64,000 nt of DNA from Lates calcarifer (GCF_001640805.2 NC_066845.1:17362307-17426306); one strand, 5' to 3'. Shown: positions 13,540 to 28,410, counted from the first letter of the stretch. Made by a program: numbers and translations. Notes: generated from the sequence alone by a model not told the origin.

Positions 13540-13710
13540 TTGTATTTAATGCCAACTAGCGAAGGCTAACATGCTAAATTAAGATGGTGAACATGGCAAA
13601 CATTATACCTACTAAACTCTGTCACTGCAAGCAGGTTGCCATGCCAGTATTAGCATATAGCTCAAAGCACCATTGTACAGACTCCTTGGCTGTGCTGAGA
13701 CCGATTTTAA
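13540..13710 (+). repeat. Teleost interspersed repeat related to 58560-59110
   Basis: The words GGCTAACATGCTAAATTAAG, ATGGCAAACATTATACCTAC, TATTAGCATATAGCTCAAAG and TGTACAGACTCCTT occur in the same order and orientation as in the repeat at 58560-59110. Only the 3' half of the longer copy is represented here. Confidence 0.55.
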
Positions 13711-16706
13711 CTCTGCATGAAAAAGTTGAACCTAATTCAGTTTTTGCTGTAATGTAGCAAGACTGGCTGTTGTCACCTATGAAATACATACTTTCCACTT
13801 AGATTATATTGTAACAAGAACACTCTGTTGTTCATCATGACAAAATATAAAATATTGGGCATCATGGTAACTTTAAACAGTGTGTATGAGAGCTTGCCAA
13901 AATAGACAATAGAGCAGAGGACATTCAAGAAAGGTTCTGCTGTCTGCTGTTTCACATCCTACCATATTGCACACATTTCACTGAAACCAATTCTCAATGA
14001 CAAGTGCTAAAGAGTTACAAATTCAGCGGTGTTTCTGTCTCTGTTTAACTCTCTTGTGTCTGTCTAACACCCACTCCCATGAATTCATATAATGAATTGT
14101 ATAGTATTTGTGAAGTGTGGCTGTAGAGAGCTGATCTGGAGCAAGTCATCTGGGCTCAAGTGTTTCAGTTTCAGTTTTACTTTTTAACAGTTAACAGTTG
14201 CAGATATAGCACTCTTGGCTGTGAGTGAATAAAATACCAGCAAGAGCTTTACTAAAAATTAAACCATGAAATAGGAATTATAGTTTATTTCATGGTAAGC
14301 GGCACCATGTGAATAAAAAATGTGAGTATAACTTAGTGAACTGCAGGCTGAGAGTGCACTTAATATAAGCTACAGTAGGTGACAGTTCAAACAAAATGCT
14401 GGAAAAGGCTGCAACTGACTAAAATGTTTGAGGAGGAGGCAATAAAAAACAGAAAAAGGTTGTGATACAGTGTGGTTGTTTTTTTGTTTTTTTTAACAGA
14501 TTTCAAAATCAAACTTGCTGGGGGGCAATAGTATATGCATATTTGTGTAAATCTCCATAAGGGTATGTGCTTTTTCTTGATGGCAGCTGACAAATCTATG
14601 TCAAACGGACCAAAAAATTTGCATGCATGCTATTTTGGAAATGAGTTTTCAGTACATCCACTTCTTGGTTGGATATGCCACAACGTTACAGCACTGACTC
14701 CAAGCTGAGACATTACCACACATGTTGCATCACACTGTACCTCTTGGGCAAGCAGAAAAATGAGTTTGATATTGGCACAATTTGGAACCTGTGCCATGTC
14801 ACAGGTAAATGTTACGGCTAATGTGTATCACACACATAAAGTCTCTTTTACTCCTTTGAGTCTAGAGGGAGCCAATTCCAAACAGTAAATTGCAAACAGA
14901 GACAAAAAACCTTGACGTTGATGTATTTGACGTAGGCTGAACATAATGATAAAAAATGAGGAGCTGCATTTGTCAGGTTCTTTGAGAAGGTTTAATCAAT
15001 CTGCACAGTGATGGTAAACAGGATACAGCATATGCTTGAAGCACAGCAGATATAACCTGACACAACAAACAAGCAGTCGCTCTCAAAGCTTTGAATTGGA
15101 ATTTGAACTATTTCCTCTTGACTGTTGTGAGAAACAGAAATCCTTCAAAAACCAAAAGTGCTATTTTAGTCCTGAACAAAGATTATGATAACTGATTCCT
15201 GATAACTGTTTAAGAGATCATAAGCAGTTTTCTATTTTAAGTCTTTAAAGACATCTGAACTATTTACACTGTTTATAGTGAGAAGACCTATATAATAATA
15301 GCACTATACCTCTCTAAAGGTGTATTTATTTATGCATTTACAGATCTGTCCCCAGAACTCAACAGTGATGGGCAAAAAAGCCTTTTATTTCTCAGTAACT
15401 GCAGCTCAGTTTATTTTATGGCACCTTTGGATTTCAGCCGGAATAAACTGGCAGTGTGGAAGTTAAATGGAGGAGGTAAGAAATGTTGAAGAGACAAAGG
15501 TTGTAAGTGCTCTGCCAACTACTGCTGTACACAGAGAGAGAGAGGGAGAGAGGGCTTGGTTCAACCAGCCAACCAGCCAAAATTTATATTGACTTCACCA
15601 CTTACATGTTTGACTTTTTCTATTGCAATAATTGGAGAAAACAAGTCTACAATGTAGCCTTTCCCCCTGATACTTTGCACAGAGAACTCCCAGATCTAGA
15701 TCCCAACCCCCCCTTCTTAACTCATTCTGCATTCGGAGCATTGTTTTTCATGAATTTTTTATTAAGTCCTCTGAAGTAGTGTGCAAAGTTCAGCTGTTGA
15801 ATTAGACAATAGAGTGTTTTCAACTAATCTTCCTATTAAAGCGGAGAACAAACGGAGCCGGATCGTTTCCGGAAAGAAAAACATAACCTTTCAAAAGCTG
15901 TGATTTTACATTTAAGGGTCTGGATGGTGGCAGCGCTGAGAAGCTTGACCCCACCAGATAAAGGGAAAACCTATCTGAAAGCCATTTCTGCATCAAATCA
16001 GCTTTAAGTAAATCCTTTTGTGATCTAATAAAATAATCCAAAACAGCGTATTTTACAATAGATGTTGGGTCCACAACTACAGCACTCTGTATTTCTATAT
16101 GGATGAGTATCAAAGCTGAGAGAAATCCATTTTCATTCACTGCATTCAGGTGCTGCACGTGTCCTGTATTATGTTCTGATCTACATGAATGTTTCTATAC
16201 AGTGTATCATGTTGCTTCCTGCATTTCAAGACACATGAGTGCATCCATATTTTGTGTGAAAGCATTAATAGACATTAGGATATTAATATCAATATCACAC
16301 AGGCTGAGATGCAGCTTTATGCCATTTAATTGACATAATTCAGACCACACTAGCACGTAAAACTAAGAGGGGTCTTTGAATCAGGAAAGTGCTTGTAATG
16401 TAATAAGCACTCTCTTCTAAATGGAGCCTTGACTCCATTTAAAAGAGGGCAGAAAATATGTGTGCACTCTTGCTTAAGGCTTTCATCTTGCATATAAATC
16501 ACTCCAGCAGAAAGTGGGTGTTTGAGCACCACAGATTTCAGGTCTTGGGGCGCGCACTGTATCACCGGCCAAGGCTGCATTAATGACAGCACCGTGCCAC
16601 GACTGCATGAAGTAAATTAAGCCAATTTCAAATATTCTGAGAGCGGATAAAATGTTGAAACAGAGATTTTTTCTTTTGGCAGACTCAGAAGGCTTATGTG
16701 TGGTTC
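13711..16706. other. Non-coding tract with one unexplained minus-strand open frame
   Basis: Mostly AT-rich. A 112-codon open frame on the minus strand (15820-16158) is the longest non-repeat frame in this stretch. It has no recognisable motif and no clear exon boundaries, so I do not call it a gene. A GA-rich microsatellite lies at about 15533-15554. Confidence 0.5.
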
Positions 16707-16752
16707 TCTTTTTCTCTCTTCTTCCCTTTTCTGCTTTTCTGTTTCTGTCTAG

Positions 16753-16958
16753 ATACCACGGCAGCTGAGTGCTTTGACGTTGTACAGGTGTGAGCAGTCG
16801 GTTCTGGATTACTGCCATGCCCACCTGCCGCTGCACCTCAATGTGGGCATGGAGCCCCAAACTCAGGCGCTGGGAGGTCCAAGGTACCACTCAGGCCTAA
16901 TGGCTGCCCTCCCCTCCGAGCCTGTGCTGCCTTGCCCCCAGACCCACTCCCTCCACCA
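16753..16958 (+). other. Possible isolated exon of unknown gene or non-coding RNA
   Basis: A long, almost pure pyrimidine tract (about 16707-16750) ends in CTAG at 16752, an excellent 3' splice site. The sequence after it is clearly more GC-rich than its surroundings and is open in one frame from the AG onward (IPRQLSALTLYRCEQSVLDY and on), with an in-frame stop at 16960-16962. A usable donor, CA followed by GTGAGC, lies at 16957-16964, so it could be an internal exon of 206 bases; otherwise it would be a terminal exon. I do not recognise the peptide. The opposite strand is also open here, so coding is not proven. It could be an exon of a lncRNA or of a gene whose other exons lie outside the window. 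Confidence 0.25.
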
Positions 16959-19066
16959 GTGAGCTGTGCACACTGTGAGGCTCTGTGTCCAAAATACTGT
17001 ATGTCTGCTGCACAGGATCGGTGGACCATTCAAATGAAACACAAAGCTGTGTGGGAGGGAACTGGGACTGGTAAAGAAGCAAAGGAGACAATTAATCTAC
17101 TGCAGAGCATCCTGGAACCAGGGTAATGAAAATATTTCTCAGTGGAAATAAAGGGGTGCAGCAGTATTGATTAGTGAGCTTCTGATCTACCTGACCCTCA
17201 CTGTCCTCAATTAGGAAGGAGGCTGAACAGCAGCATGACTTTCCACATTCTGCTATGCCTCTTGAGAAGTATTAAGGATAATAATTTAATGATTTGTTAA
17301 TCTTATTAAACATATTTCCTCAACTTCTCCTAATCTGGGCGCCTCTCAGCTGCGTCAGGTAAAGTAATCAAACGCAAAATGCTATAAACAGAGCAGGGAA
17401 ACAGCATGATAAGCGAATGAGTAGCAGAACAAATGAAAGATCAGCCAAGCTAAAACGTTCTCTGCTGCTTTTCCTGATCACACTGTCAGTCAGAGGTCTC
17501 TCCCTAACTCAAGTCCCTGTAGCGTTTTTCATCTCCAGAAATGAGCCACTCAAATGAAATTACCCAAGACGAGAGAAACGAGTCAGAAAATAACGGACAA
17601 TAATTGTCAAATAAAATGTACAGCCTACACATCTTGCCGGCAGTAAGTATAATTTACATGGTGACTTCTGATTTCTTTAATTAATTTGTGATGTGGATCA
17701 CATTATAATTTATTTAGTCAAGCTGAAAAATAAACACCAAGTACAGATCTTGCTGCACTGGGACATTCAGATATTTACTTTTCAACAACAATTTAAATCA
17801 CTCTTGTAGTTAGTGGTTTTTGTTTGCTTTTGTTAAAATGTGTTATTCAACCAATTATCTGATTGTGCACTCATAATATCTACATGTGTGTGCTTTTTAC
17901 AAGATGTTACATTATAATATATGATAAATTAACTGTGGTAAATGACCAGTAACAGTACCATTCATCAAGATCAGTGGTATCAACCCAAACAACTGTCTGC
18001 TGTATTTAGACAGCTGTGTAGGTGGCTGAAGAGACTCAAGAGCACACCGCTGAAGGCAAGACTGTATAATAATGATATGTGTCTGGTTTTTGCCTCAGTG
18101 ATCACGACCCTGATGGTAACTTTCACTTGCTTTTTCCTCCTCCTGTGACTGTGTGTGTGACCGTTATCTGACGTAATACAGTGTACTTGGCTCATGGCCT
18201 TTTATGTTGCTTCCAGGAAAGCAAACTTGTGTTCAAAACAGTACCCAATTAAGGTCCTGGATATTAATAGACAGCAGCTCCATGTTCTTCACAAGCAAAT
18301 AGTGTACCATGACAATGGTGAAAGCTAAGCTAAATGAGATAAAATTGGAACATTTGTCAGCTGGGAATTGACCGCTAGCTAAACCAGTCCCCTGAACAAT
18401 AATTTTCCAATCATAGTTTGGCAACCATAAATAGGCTGGCCTGTCAAGCTTTGGATGTCACATGTTGAAATATTGTGCATTCAGCTGTAAGGGTGATACT
18501 CGATATTTAAAGAGTTATGGGGGTTGTGTCTTTTTATTTAGTCTTTCCAAAATCATAAACACAAAAATTAATTGAACTGAATGTTTATCTGCTCTAATAT
18601 AAGATGCAAAACGTAGCATGAACTGAACTGCTAACTAACTTAATAGTAAGTATAGTTACCCAGTCTTACCTCTGAGGCCAAGAAGTATTTTATTAGTTGA
18701 CTGCATTTTGTGGACTTGCGTTAGACAAATCTCCTCTCTAGCACATTCACTGTGTAGTATTTCCCCACTGAACAGAATCCTGGATACTATCAGCATAGGG
18801 TAACATTAGCAGTTTTGTCCTGCCCCTGTTCTGCTGTTGGATTTGGGGGCATTTACACTACAGCAACCACTACCAAACTTCTTACCATGGGGAGCATTAT
18901 GTTCAGTAAATACACTAGTTATACTATATCTGAAAACTCATATCTCTTGTAGGGTTAAAGTGAAACATATTGTTAAAAAATACAAACAACAAAGCATGGG
19001 TCTAACATCTGACTTGCTTCTCCAGGTGTAAGATAAGCAGCCAAATAAGGCTGTGTAAGAATTGTT
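16959..19066. other. Non-coding tract
   Basis: After the possible exon at 16753-16958 the sequence stays GC-richer to about 17130, then becomes AT-rich. No gene was recognised. Confidence 0.55.
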
Positions 19067-19110
19067 AAAAAAAAAAAAGAAGAAGAAGAAGAAGAAGAAG
19101 AAAAAAAAAA
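19067..19110. repeat. A-rich / (AGA)n microsatellite
   Basis: A 12-base A-run leads into an AGA trinucleotide array and another A-run. Confidence 0.95.
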
Positions 19111-22100
19111 GTACCAAATATAAGACAAGGACGAGGACTAAGACGAGGACTAACTAGCTACGCTGCTCAACAAGAACAATTCTTTTACTTTGTTTCAATG
19201 CACTGATTATCAGCTGGTGAGGATGCTGATGTTTTGCCTGGGACATGTAGCTTTAGCTTCAGTCTTTTAGCACAATATTGTGTAGCCTAAATTGATAGAA
19301 ATTCATATAAGATATTTCTCATTTTCAAAAAAGTCAACTGAAAAGGTTAAAAAGTCCACCAGAGACAACGTTTTCAACCAAGTCATGGAGTTAACATTTC
19401 ATTTTGCCAGCGTAATCAGCTAGCTAGCTACAGGTGATAAACTCAAGGACCCACTGATTTAAACTTTAGCCTACAGCATTTTGAGTAAATCTGCCCTGTT
19501 ATCATTGTGAACTGCATAGTGGTAGAAAACTTGGCAGGTGTAGCAACAGTAACCAAGGGGTGCAGGGCTTAGCAAGTGGTCAATTACATGTTGCTGAATG
19601 GCTTTTTACAAAATTAATTTGATAAGCAAACAAAATGTTTTTGAACATGTGAAATAACAGATTAAATTGTCTTTAAAAAATGATGTATTTATTATATATT
19701 TGCTTTTTATCGTTTTATAGAGGTGTTATTTTCCTTGTATTTCCATGGGGAGCAGGGCATAATATGTTGAGGGATGTACAATATTCTGTCATATTTCAAG
19801 AACATTATCAAAACTGTGTCCATATCCAGTCATGCATAAGCTGTAATCTGAATATTTGAAAGCTGATTGTATAAAATCAGTCATCTGACATCATAATCTC
19901 AAATGAATGACGCATTGATTGTGTACAACTGCATACTTGTATGACAGATTTTCAATGAATCCTCAATAACAAACATTTTTTAAATGCTCCGCCTGGTGTT
20001 CCATTTTAAAAGGAAAAATAGGCAGTGCAGAAGATATATCTGCGTTTGACAACACGTTCTGACACATGACAGATTCACACTGCCTGCAGATTTACTGCAC
20101 TGTCGCCACACACAAGTAACAGTTTAACGACACTGACAGATTGCATATACGGCACTCACCACAAGTGTTCAGAGGAGTGTTGGGTGAGAGAATCAGGACA
20201 GGGAGGAGTGGCAGATGCAACAGAATAGACTTATCGGTTCACATGCATTTATACTAACAGGCTGATGACTTCTGATACTTCAATCGATAACCACCTCTGG
20301 AGAAGTTTCAGCTCTATAACTTTACCCAGAAACTAGAAAAATAATTATCACCCTCAGCACGTCCTAAATCAACTGTATGACTCCCAGAAACACAGAGAAG
20401 AACAAGATTTTTTCATTCTGGAGTTTACCTAAACAAAATGATTTTGGGATGTGGAAAATTTTTCAAATCAAAAAATGCTGTTATCTGAATCCTTGCAATG
20501 ATTCAACCTTTAATAAAGTATCAAGTGAAATAGCTTGCAAAACAAAAGCCTATAACTGTTCACAATTTCGTGCATGCACATTTATGCCATAGGTCACAAG
20601 GGAAAATCATTTTTTAAAGGCTGTGTCCAAGCCTGCACAGTGCAGGAACAACAGACGTTATGCTCCTTTCAGAGACTAACTGACATTATATCTGATTCTA
20701 TCACAGGCTTAATTTTCAGAAATGAAAAGTGTCAAGGTAATGGCAAGAGAAGTTTTCTTGGTTTGTTATTCACTTGACATTTTATCTATTTGGACAACAT
20801 ATCGGTCCTTCTGACAATCTGTTGGCACTTTCTTGGAAAGAAGACACAAGCTATTTTCTCCCCCTCAGAGCTGTCAAAGTAAGCCAGACAATGTAACACT
20901 TTATATTATGTGGGCTTAAAATCCTCTCATCCCTCATTCTGTTCCATTGATTTCATCCAGTGATCTTATTTCTGTGGGATTCATCCAGAGAGCTCTCTAC
21001 ATTTACAAGACTCATAAAAGCACAATGAAGTAAAGGGTAGAGGAAGTGTAAAAAGTCATGATAGCATCTTCATTTTATGTAGTTTTTGCACTTCTTTCCA
21101 AACCCCTGTGTGACACTAATAACTCAGTTTACACTTGTTTACTCAAATTATCTAAAATCCAATAAAACCGGGCCAGATGTTTTTGCTCACGGCATAGTCT
21201 AACCTATATTCCCCTCATGGATGCAGCGTGGTTCGCATAACACAAAACGAGTGGGAATATTTATTTTTCAAAACTCAGACAGATGTAAGGTTCATCTCAG
21301 ACTTGCAGAGTAAAATGTATACACACTTTCATGTTCGGCTGCACCTCAGGCAGCAGTGTATTTATCTGGAAACATGCAGCTTTGTCTCACCCACGAGTTT
21401 ATGGTGTATTTGAAGTATTTCGATTTAAGGTCGAGCTTCAAGTTTCAGTCTGTCTTTGTCCGCTTGCACGTTGCCCCATCATTTTAGAGTTGTGTTGCAA
21501 CTGCTGGCAGGCAGGGCAGCTGTGAAAGCTCTTGATTTCCCTGGGGAGTTACACTGCTGCTATGCCCACACGTTGAGATTACCTTTCCCATCTCACAGGC
21601 CCACTATGACACTGGTGCTGCTAGTTTATTTTTAAACTGTCTCTCAAATCTCAAGGCAATCGACTACTTTCTTGATACATTTCAGGGTCAAAGGTGTAGC
21701 TACTTTTTAATACTCCCAATGACTCATAACTCTGTCTCATTTAAAGTTAATCTAATTTTCATATTCAGCTACACCAGCCTCCATTTTATAAATTAAAACT
21801 ATCTTAGAGTTGGCCATTATGATGGGAAGCGACACCTATCCCCATATAACCCACTAATCTTCTCTGTAGTGTCATTGTTTGGGGACTGCACAAAAATTAC
21901 TGGTGTGGTGAGGGGGCTAAACCTTATGCTTCACTTTGTATAAAAGGGAAGCCCTCCAGAAAAACAGAAAAGAACCTTCCCTGCCCTCAAAAAAGGCAGA
22001 CCACGCAAGTTCCAACCAAAAGAAAAATTACAATACCTCCCCTTTGTCTGACCTCTTTTCTCCCCCTGATCATTTTTGTACAGTCCCTTACACATTGTCA

Positions 22101-25100
22101 TCTTGTCTTACAGACACAAAATCCTTATAACAAATACATAATAATCACTTGAAATAATAATAAGTAGTTCACATGAGGATGTCAGCATTATTGGATGAAT
22201 ATTTAATACCAAAATTCAGTATGCAACATAGGCTTTTCCTTGATTCCACAGATTTCCTGTACAGAACAAGGCTTCAGCAAAACACAGTTGGGAAAAGACA
22301 CGTTGATGCACCAAAAACAGGGTTAACGCTGGATGATTCTTGAGTCAAAACATACTCGGTAGCAGTGGCAAAAAGGAATGTGTGGCTTCTTTTCAAAAAA
22401 TAAAAGTTTTTTGTTTTTTTTTTTATAATTTAAAATAAAGTCAGTAAACAATGAAAATTAAGTTTAAAAATCTCAGGCTGTAGCCACAGCTGCTTCAGCC
22501 TCTGTCTCTGCTCTCGTAGCTGAGACTTGAAAGCCAAGATAATGCATAGTCAATTGCTGCTATTTAAATAGTTGTAGAATCCATCTCCCTCAATGCCACA
22601 TTCAGTGTAGAAAATACAAATCAATTATGGTAAATAGAGGCATAGTTAAGCCGGTATTGTGCCTGTGTGGTTTGTACTGAAGGCTGAATGCCACTCACGT
22701 TAAAAGGTACACAGTCACTTCAGGATTATAGCTGCAGTAGGCGCTACATAATGTGAAAATTCTCCTTCAGTCTTCATCCCATAAATGTAGTTAATCTAGT
22801 TTCACATTTAGCTGCGGTTCAGAATTGGGTCAGCTTGTTTCAAGGATTTCCTTACAATGGCTTCTATACCAGCTCACAGATGCAGGTTAAAAGCAAGCGT
22901 TGACTGACTTACCAGTTTAACAAACATTTTAGGAACTCAAGATATCATTGTTATTCCTAGCCCCATGACATTTTATCTGAATACTACTAATAATTACATT
23001 ATCCTTGTTTAATGCATATATCCTCGTATTAATGTATATTATTATTTACTTATGCCTTCTACTATGCAGGGACAAGAGAGATGGCCTTGGACAATGTGCT
23101 GTAGTCTATTTTGCTACTTTCAGGCTGTGAAATGATGAACAAACTAAAAAGCTCTAAGGAGCATCAGTACCTCCATAGAGACAAGATTGGACATGTTTTT
23201 TTCCAACGATAAGTCCTGAAAGGCGACCTTCTCTATCTACAGACATAAAGCCAAGTTAGTTTTAGTTTAGCTTGTTAGTGGAGCAATGAACAGCTCAACT
23301 TGTCCCTTAACTCTGAAACAAACTCCTGCATCATTTATTTCGGCATTAACCTGTAAGAAAAGGGAGGACACCTGTCGCATTCCACTAACTCTTACTGGTT
23401 TAGTGAAAGGAATAACTGGAAATCAATCCCGTAATTCACGCAAGGAATCATGAGACTAGGAATTATGTAGCTAAACATTACACTGCCATAAGTGGAAATA
23501 TAATTGCATCAGCCATTAATGTTTCTACTGAATGTTTAATTAGTGCTTTCTATGTCTTCAGGGATTTCTGACTATGTTGTTTCTTAAGGTGTTACATTTC
23601 TGGTTAGTCCCCTCTCATGATAATTATACTGGTCACCAAGCACTGCGCAGTGCACAGATTGGTATTTGTACTGAGGAAAAAGGTTGCTAGGCAATCCATT
23701 GAGATCTAAGAAAAGGTCTGTATGAGATGTAGCAAAGACAGAGAGCTGGCAGTTGCTGGGTAAATTGCAAGTAGACAATCAAAGTCATATCACACTGAGC
23801 TGGGAAGCAGAATGAGAGGAGCAAGCTGCTGAATGAAGCTGTTTACCTCCTGTCCTCACACGCTGCAGCAAGTGGTTGATATCAACAGGTGACATGAACA
23901 ATCAAGTAGACTCCATAAATTGGTCAGTGATTGATTATGTTATTTTTTTAAAAAGGGAAAAGCATAACATTCATCACACTTTATTCAGGATATTACATGC
24001 TTATATCCATGACTGACATGGTTAGGAAAGCCTAGGATGTTGCTCTTGATTTTGAGTGGGACAAGTGAAGGAGGTGGCATAATTGGGTTCACACTCTGTG
24101 AAGACTGAGTGACTCCCTGAAAAAAAAAAGACACCCAGAATAAATAACGGGCTGTTGATGAAACAGCACAAACGTCTTACAGCTGACCAAGTTCACCCAC
24201 TGACATGGCATGACAGGGCAGATTGAATTTAGCTGTCTTTCAGCTTAATACACAGGTGTGGCTGCGTGCCCTGCAGAGTGTGGGGGGATTTATGGCTGGG
24301 AAGACTGTAGCTGTCATGTCCCTGCAGCAGCAGCACCACCACTGCTCAGCATCTCTGCCAAGGCGCAGTTTACTCTGCCAGCACTGCCCTTGCATCCCAA
24401 TGAGCTGCATGCAGGAAACAGCTAATGTTACAGCCTCTCATCATGTATCCTGGGATATGAGCTCAATTAACTCAACATAAGCACTGTCAATAGGGATCAA
24501 AACAGATACAGGCCTCGTATTCAGCTGTGTCCATAATTACAGTTTATGTAACAAACCAAGAGCCACAAAAAGCAGTATCGGATCAATGTGATTGATAGCT
24601 TTGATGTTGAAATTCTTTGTTTCACACCTCTTATTTTTGCCTGTAATCCATCTTTTAGTGTCTGCATGCACCGACTGGGGCATTCGGGGTGATCTCGGGA
24701 GCCAAGAATAAAACCAGAGGATGCTCCATCAATTTTAGCTTGCTACACTGATTTACATCTCCCTGGCAGAAGGCAGTTCATGACTTGCGGAAATCCAGCA
24801 TTTTTCCCCTATTTTTCCACATGACTGGGAATCTATCATGGCAGATCTAATCAAGAACATCAAGAAAGCCTATGGAAGGATCTCTTCTGATCATATTTAA
24901 TCACTGAGCTTACACATTTAATCAGAAAAGAGTTACAATACTAAACCCAGTTAAGATCTGTTGCTATTAGAGTTAGTAGTGATGAATGAGGGTCAGAGGA
25001 CCTTCAGCACGAAAAGGCTCTTTGTAACTGGCAGGGGTTCACTCATGAGTTATCTCTGTAGGTTACACACAAACACCTGGCAGGAGGGAAATCCATTAGA

Positions 25101-28100
25101 GAGATTTGGACTGGGTGCACACCACTCATGTACCTGAGATCAGTATCGTTTTAAGCCAGTCAGTGTAATGCTTCTGTCCCTTTGAAACCAGATCCATTTT
25201 TAAGTTCTTTGTATATTCATAATAGGTTGATGACAGATTTCATTTTACAGCCATTGCTTTTGTTGCATTTTCTGTCACATGTTAACATTATCTAGGCTGC
25301 ACATCGAAGTTCAGAGTAAACGCATTTGGAACTAAAGTAATTAATGTACTAATGTATTCAGAAGCCAAAATGTATTGCATTTACATTACTACTCCTGTAA
25401 TGCAAAAGTGTAATGAATCTGTTACATACAACTATTGTTCTTTTGTAAATGTGTCATTAGCCTGCAATGAATATGTTAAACTCTGTATGCGCATGTGTAG
25501 CCAGAATACAAAAAAAAATATTTTTGCATTTCAGGATATGAGGCTGTTTTTCACCTCATTCTCCTGTTCTTATTACATTTACTCACTAAATTAATGTACT
25601 GCTAATCTCCTGTTTCTCTATTATGTTGATGAGAGCTGCACAATTAATTTAGAATCATTTGAATATATAACAAAGATTGTAAACCCGCAAATGTGGCTGG
25701 AAATTATTGTTATAATTGCTGTTAAGTCTACACATTACAGCTACTGGTCCACATTTCTTCAGCACCATCCCAGGAATACAAATGTCGCGATGTACTGTGG
25801 AGTAGACATTAGCCTTTCTTAAAGAGACTGTTTAATAGTTGTTTTCTCATCTGTCTTTTGGAGTCTTTAGATGCTGGAGCATGTTGTTTGTGTGTAAAGC
25901 CCAGGGGCATCGTGTGTACTGCAATGAACTGATTTATTAAATTGTTTGCCTCACAGCAGCCACAAATATCCCCCATATTACAGGGGAGCTGGAGACTGTT
26001 GACTGGTGCATCCCTGCCACAAAATGATAAATTACATCAAGAGCAGCCAAGTCTGACAGTGTGCATGACTATAGACACTTGAATTCGTGCACACACCTTT
26101 ACATACTTTAGTATTTCTTGTCAGTTAAAAGGGAAATGAATGATAAAAGGATGTGTAAGTTGGAAGTGAATGCTGATTCTTTATTCCTCACATCCAACAT
26201 CTTTGGTGTCAGATGTACTTATTGTAGCCTCTGATATTTTTTCTGTTTTTCTTCTCAGGATGTAAATTGACACCCTCCAAATGTCTACCAGAACTTACAT
26301 CAGTGCCTTCTCACACATTTCACGCATTATTTCACTGCTGCACGTACAGTTTCTCGCTCTAAATTCTTCATGTTGCTGTTAAGTGACGGCTTCAGATATT
26401 ATTATACTTCTACTCCAATAAAATACAGAGGGAAATGTTGCACTTGGTATTCATTTTACAGCTTCAGTTACTTGTTACTTATTGGTCAGGATTAAGATTT
26501 TACATAAATAATGAGATGAGTCTTATAAAAAAAAATATGATTACACTGCATATACACCCTGCAGTATATAAAATAGTTCAAATTAGAAAAGAGATACACA
26601 TCTGTTTTAATTCATTCTTCTTTAACAGGTTTCTGTGCTGCCGTATGTAAAATCCAGAAATATGTAGACACTATCATTGTGTCCCAGTGCCATACTACAT
26701 ACCATATCTACATATACATTGTGTACAGAATTGTGCCAGTATATTGTTTTTGCAGTTAGTATACAAATAGTATATCAACATGCAGCTTTCTGATACTTAG
26801 GAAAGGATACAATATGTGAGCAGATGCATGTCAGTCAAACTGCAAGGCAGCCACCACAAATCAAACTTTATTTCCAATATGCATCCTGACTGTTTTAAGT
26901 AAACTTAATTTTGTCTCTTATTGCAGTGTGAACTCACTATACACCAAAAGCCTGCTTAGATTTCCTCTGTGGTCTGGATTCAAGACGCAGCCTGTGACTG
27001 GGTTTTAAGTTTTCACACCTGGGACCAATTTATACTAACGAGGGATTAAGTCAGACAGAGCGTCCATGTTTAAACTTGGATTTGGCTTTGCACTTGTTTT
27101 CCCATGTTACTGAAGATTATCATATATAATTATCAGTGACATTTGGATACCAAATCTAAATTTCATCTCATATATAGTTGATTTTTCATTGCTAAAGCTC
27201 AAACATATCATTCAATAATTGTGTGTAATGTAACAAAGTGAATTTACTCAACAACAGTACAATTTTGAGGCGTTTGAGTATTTCCATTTTCTATGACGTA
27301 GCACTTCTATCTCAGTACATTTCAGCAGAAAATATTATTCTTTTTACTCAGCCTAATTTATTTTTACAGATATGTCAGCAGCAGTTACTTTGCAGATTGA
27401 GATTTTACATTTAAAACATCGTATCACTTTAATAAATATGGTCATAGCTACAAATTAAACTGTCCTACAGTTTATTAGCTAAAAATAAAACAGCTCCACT
27501 TTGAGCAGCTACGACATTAGAATTCTTCTTACGTGCTTAAGCATTGATAATATGTAACTCAGTGACGGTGATGATTTAACATGTATTCACTACATGAAAC
27601 TGTTCACATTTTCATTTCCTGATGAAGACCTGGGTCATTAACATGGGAAGCAGTCATCACCTTGGCTGAGGAGACAAATTAAAGAGCGCCATCTGCAGAA
27701 ACCCAAGCCTGACACGAGATCTGTGGATGTGCAGTGCATAAACACCACAGAAATCAGCATCAAAGATGTCGCTAAATCTCAAGGATTACCACTGTGTGTC
27801 CACACCAAACCCAATAACTGTGAAATGCTTTGATGTTTGCTCAGGTGGCTGTTAAAACAACGCACTCCTCTCCCTAAAAAGTTGGCTGTTTAATTGAACT
27901 TTTGCTCTAAACTTCGGAAACATTTTTAAAAACATGAATAGGGAATCAAATATTTTAAGTGCATGCATGAGGATATTAAGTGAGAGGGGATGCTTTTTAC
28001 AAACAAATTTTCATAATACGAGCTGTTCACTCAAAAAAATGTAGCCATTTCCTCTAAGACACCCTGCACAGATTGAACATTAAAGAAAATCACATCTGTT

Positions 28101-28359
28101 AAGTGCATGTCCACGTTTGGTGAGAGGCATGAATGAAGAAAAATGCATTCTTCTCTTTCAGAGGAAGAAAATCTAAATTGTCTGTCCTCTTTGAGTGCTG
28201 TTACATTGTAATATCGATTAAAAATGTTCCCACAACTAGCTGCACAAAACCTCTCACACCTGTCAGCTCCAGAGATCACCCACACAATCTCTGCGTTTGT
28301 CTGTCTACCCTAAGTAACAGCTCATCAGCTAGCAGGCTCTGTGGACAACCACAACGCCT
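19111..28359. other. Non-coding tract, no gene recognised
   Basis: About 9 kb of AT-rich DNA. Open frames reach at most about 90 codons, are on both strands, and have no family resemblance or splice context. A patch at 24640-24850 has more even composition and could be a conserved non-coding element. A T-rich run is at 22409-22422. I saw no RNA gene, no intact transposon and no tandem array. Confidence 0.6.
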
Positions 28360-28410
28360 CACACACACACACACACACACATACACACATACTCACATAC
28401 TCACACACAG
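28360..28410. repeat. (CA)n microsatellite, imperfect at its right end
   Basis: A perfect CA run to about 28380 continues as interrupted CA with AT and TC units. Confidence 0.95.
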
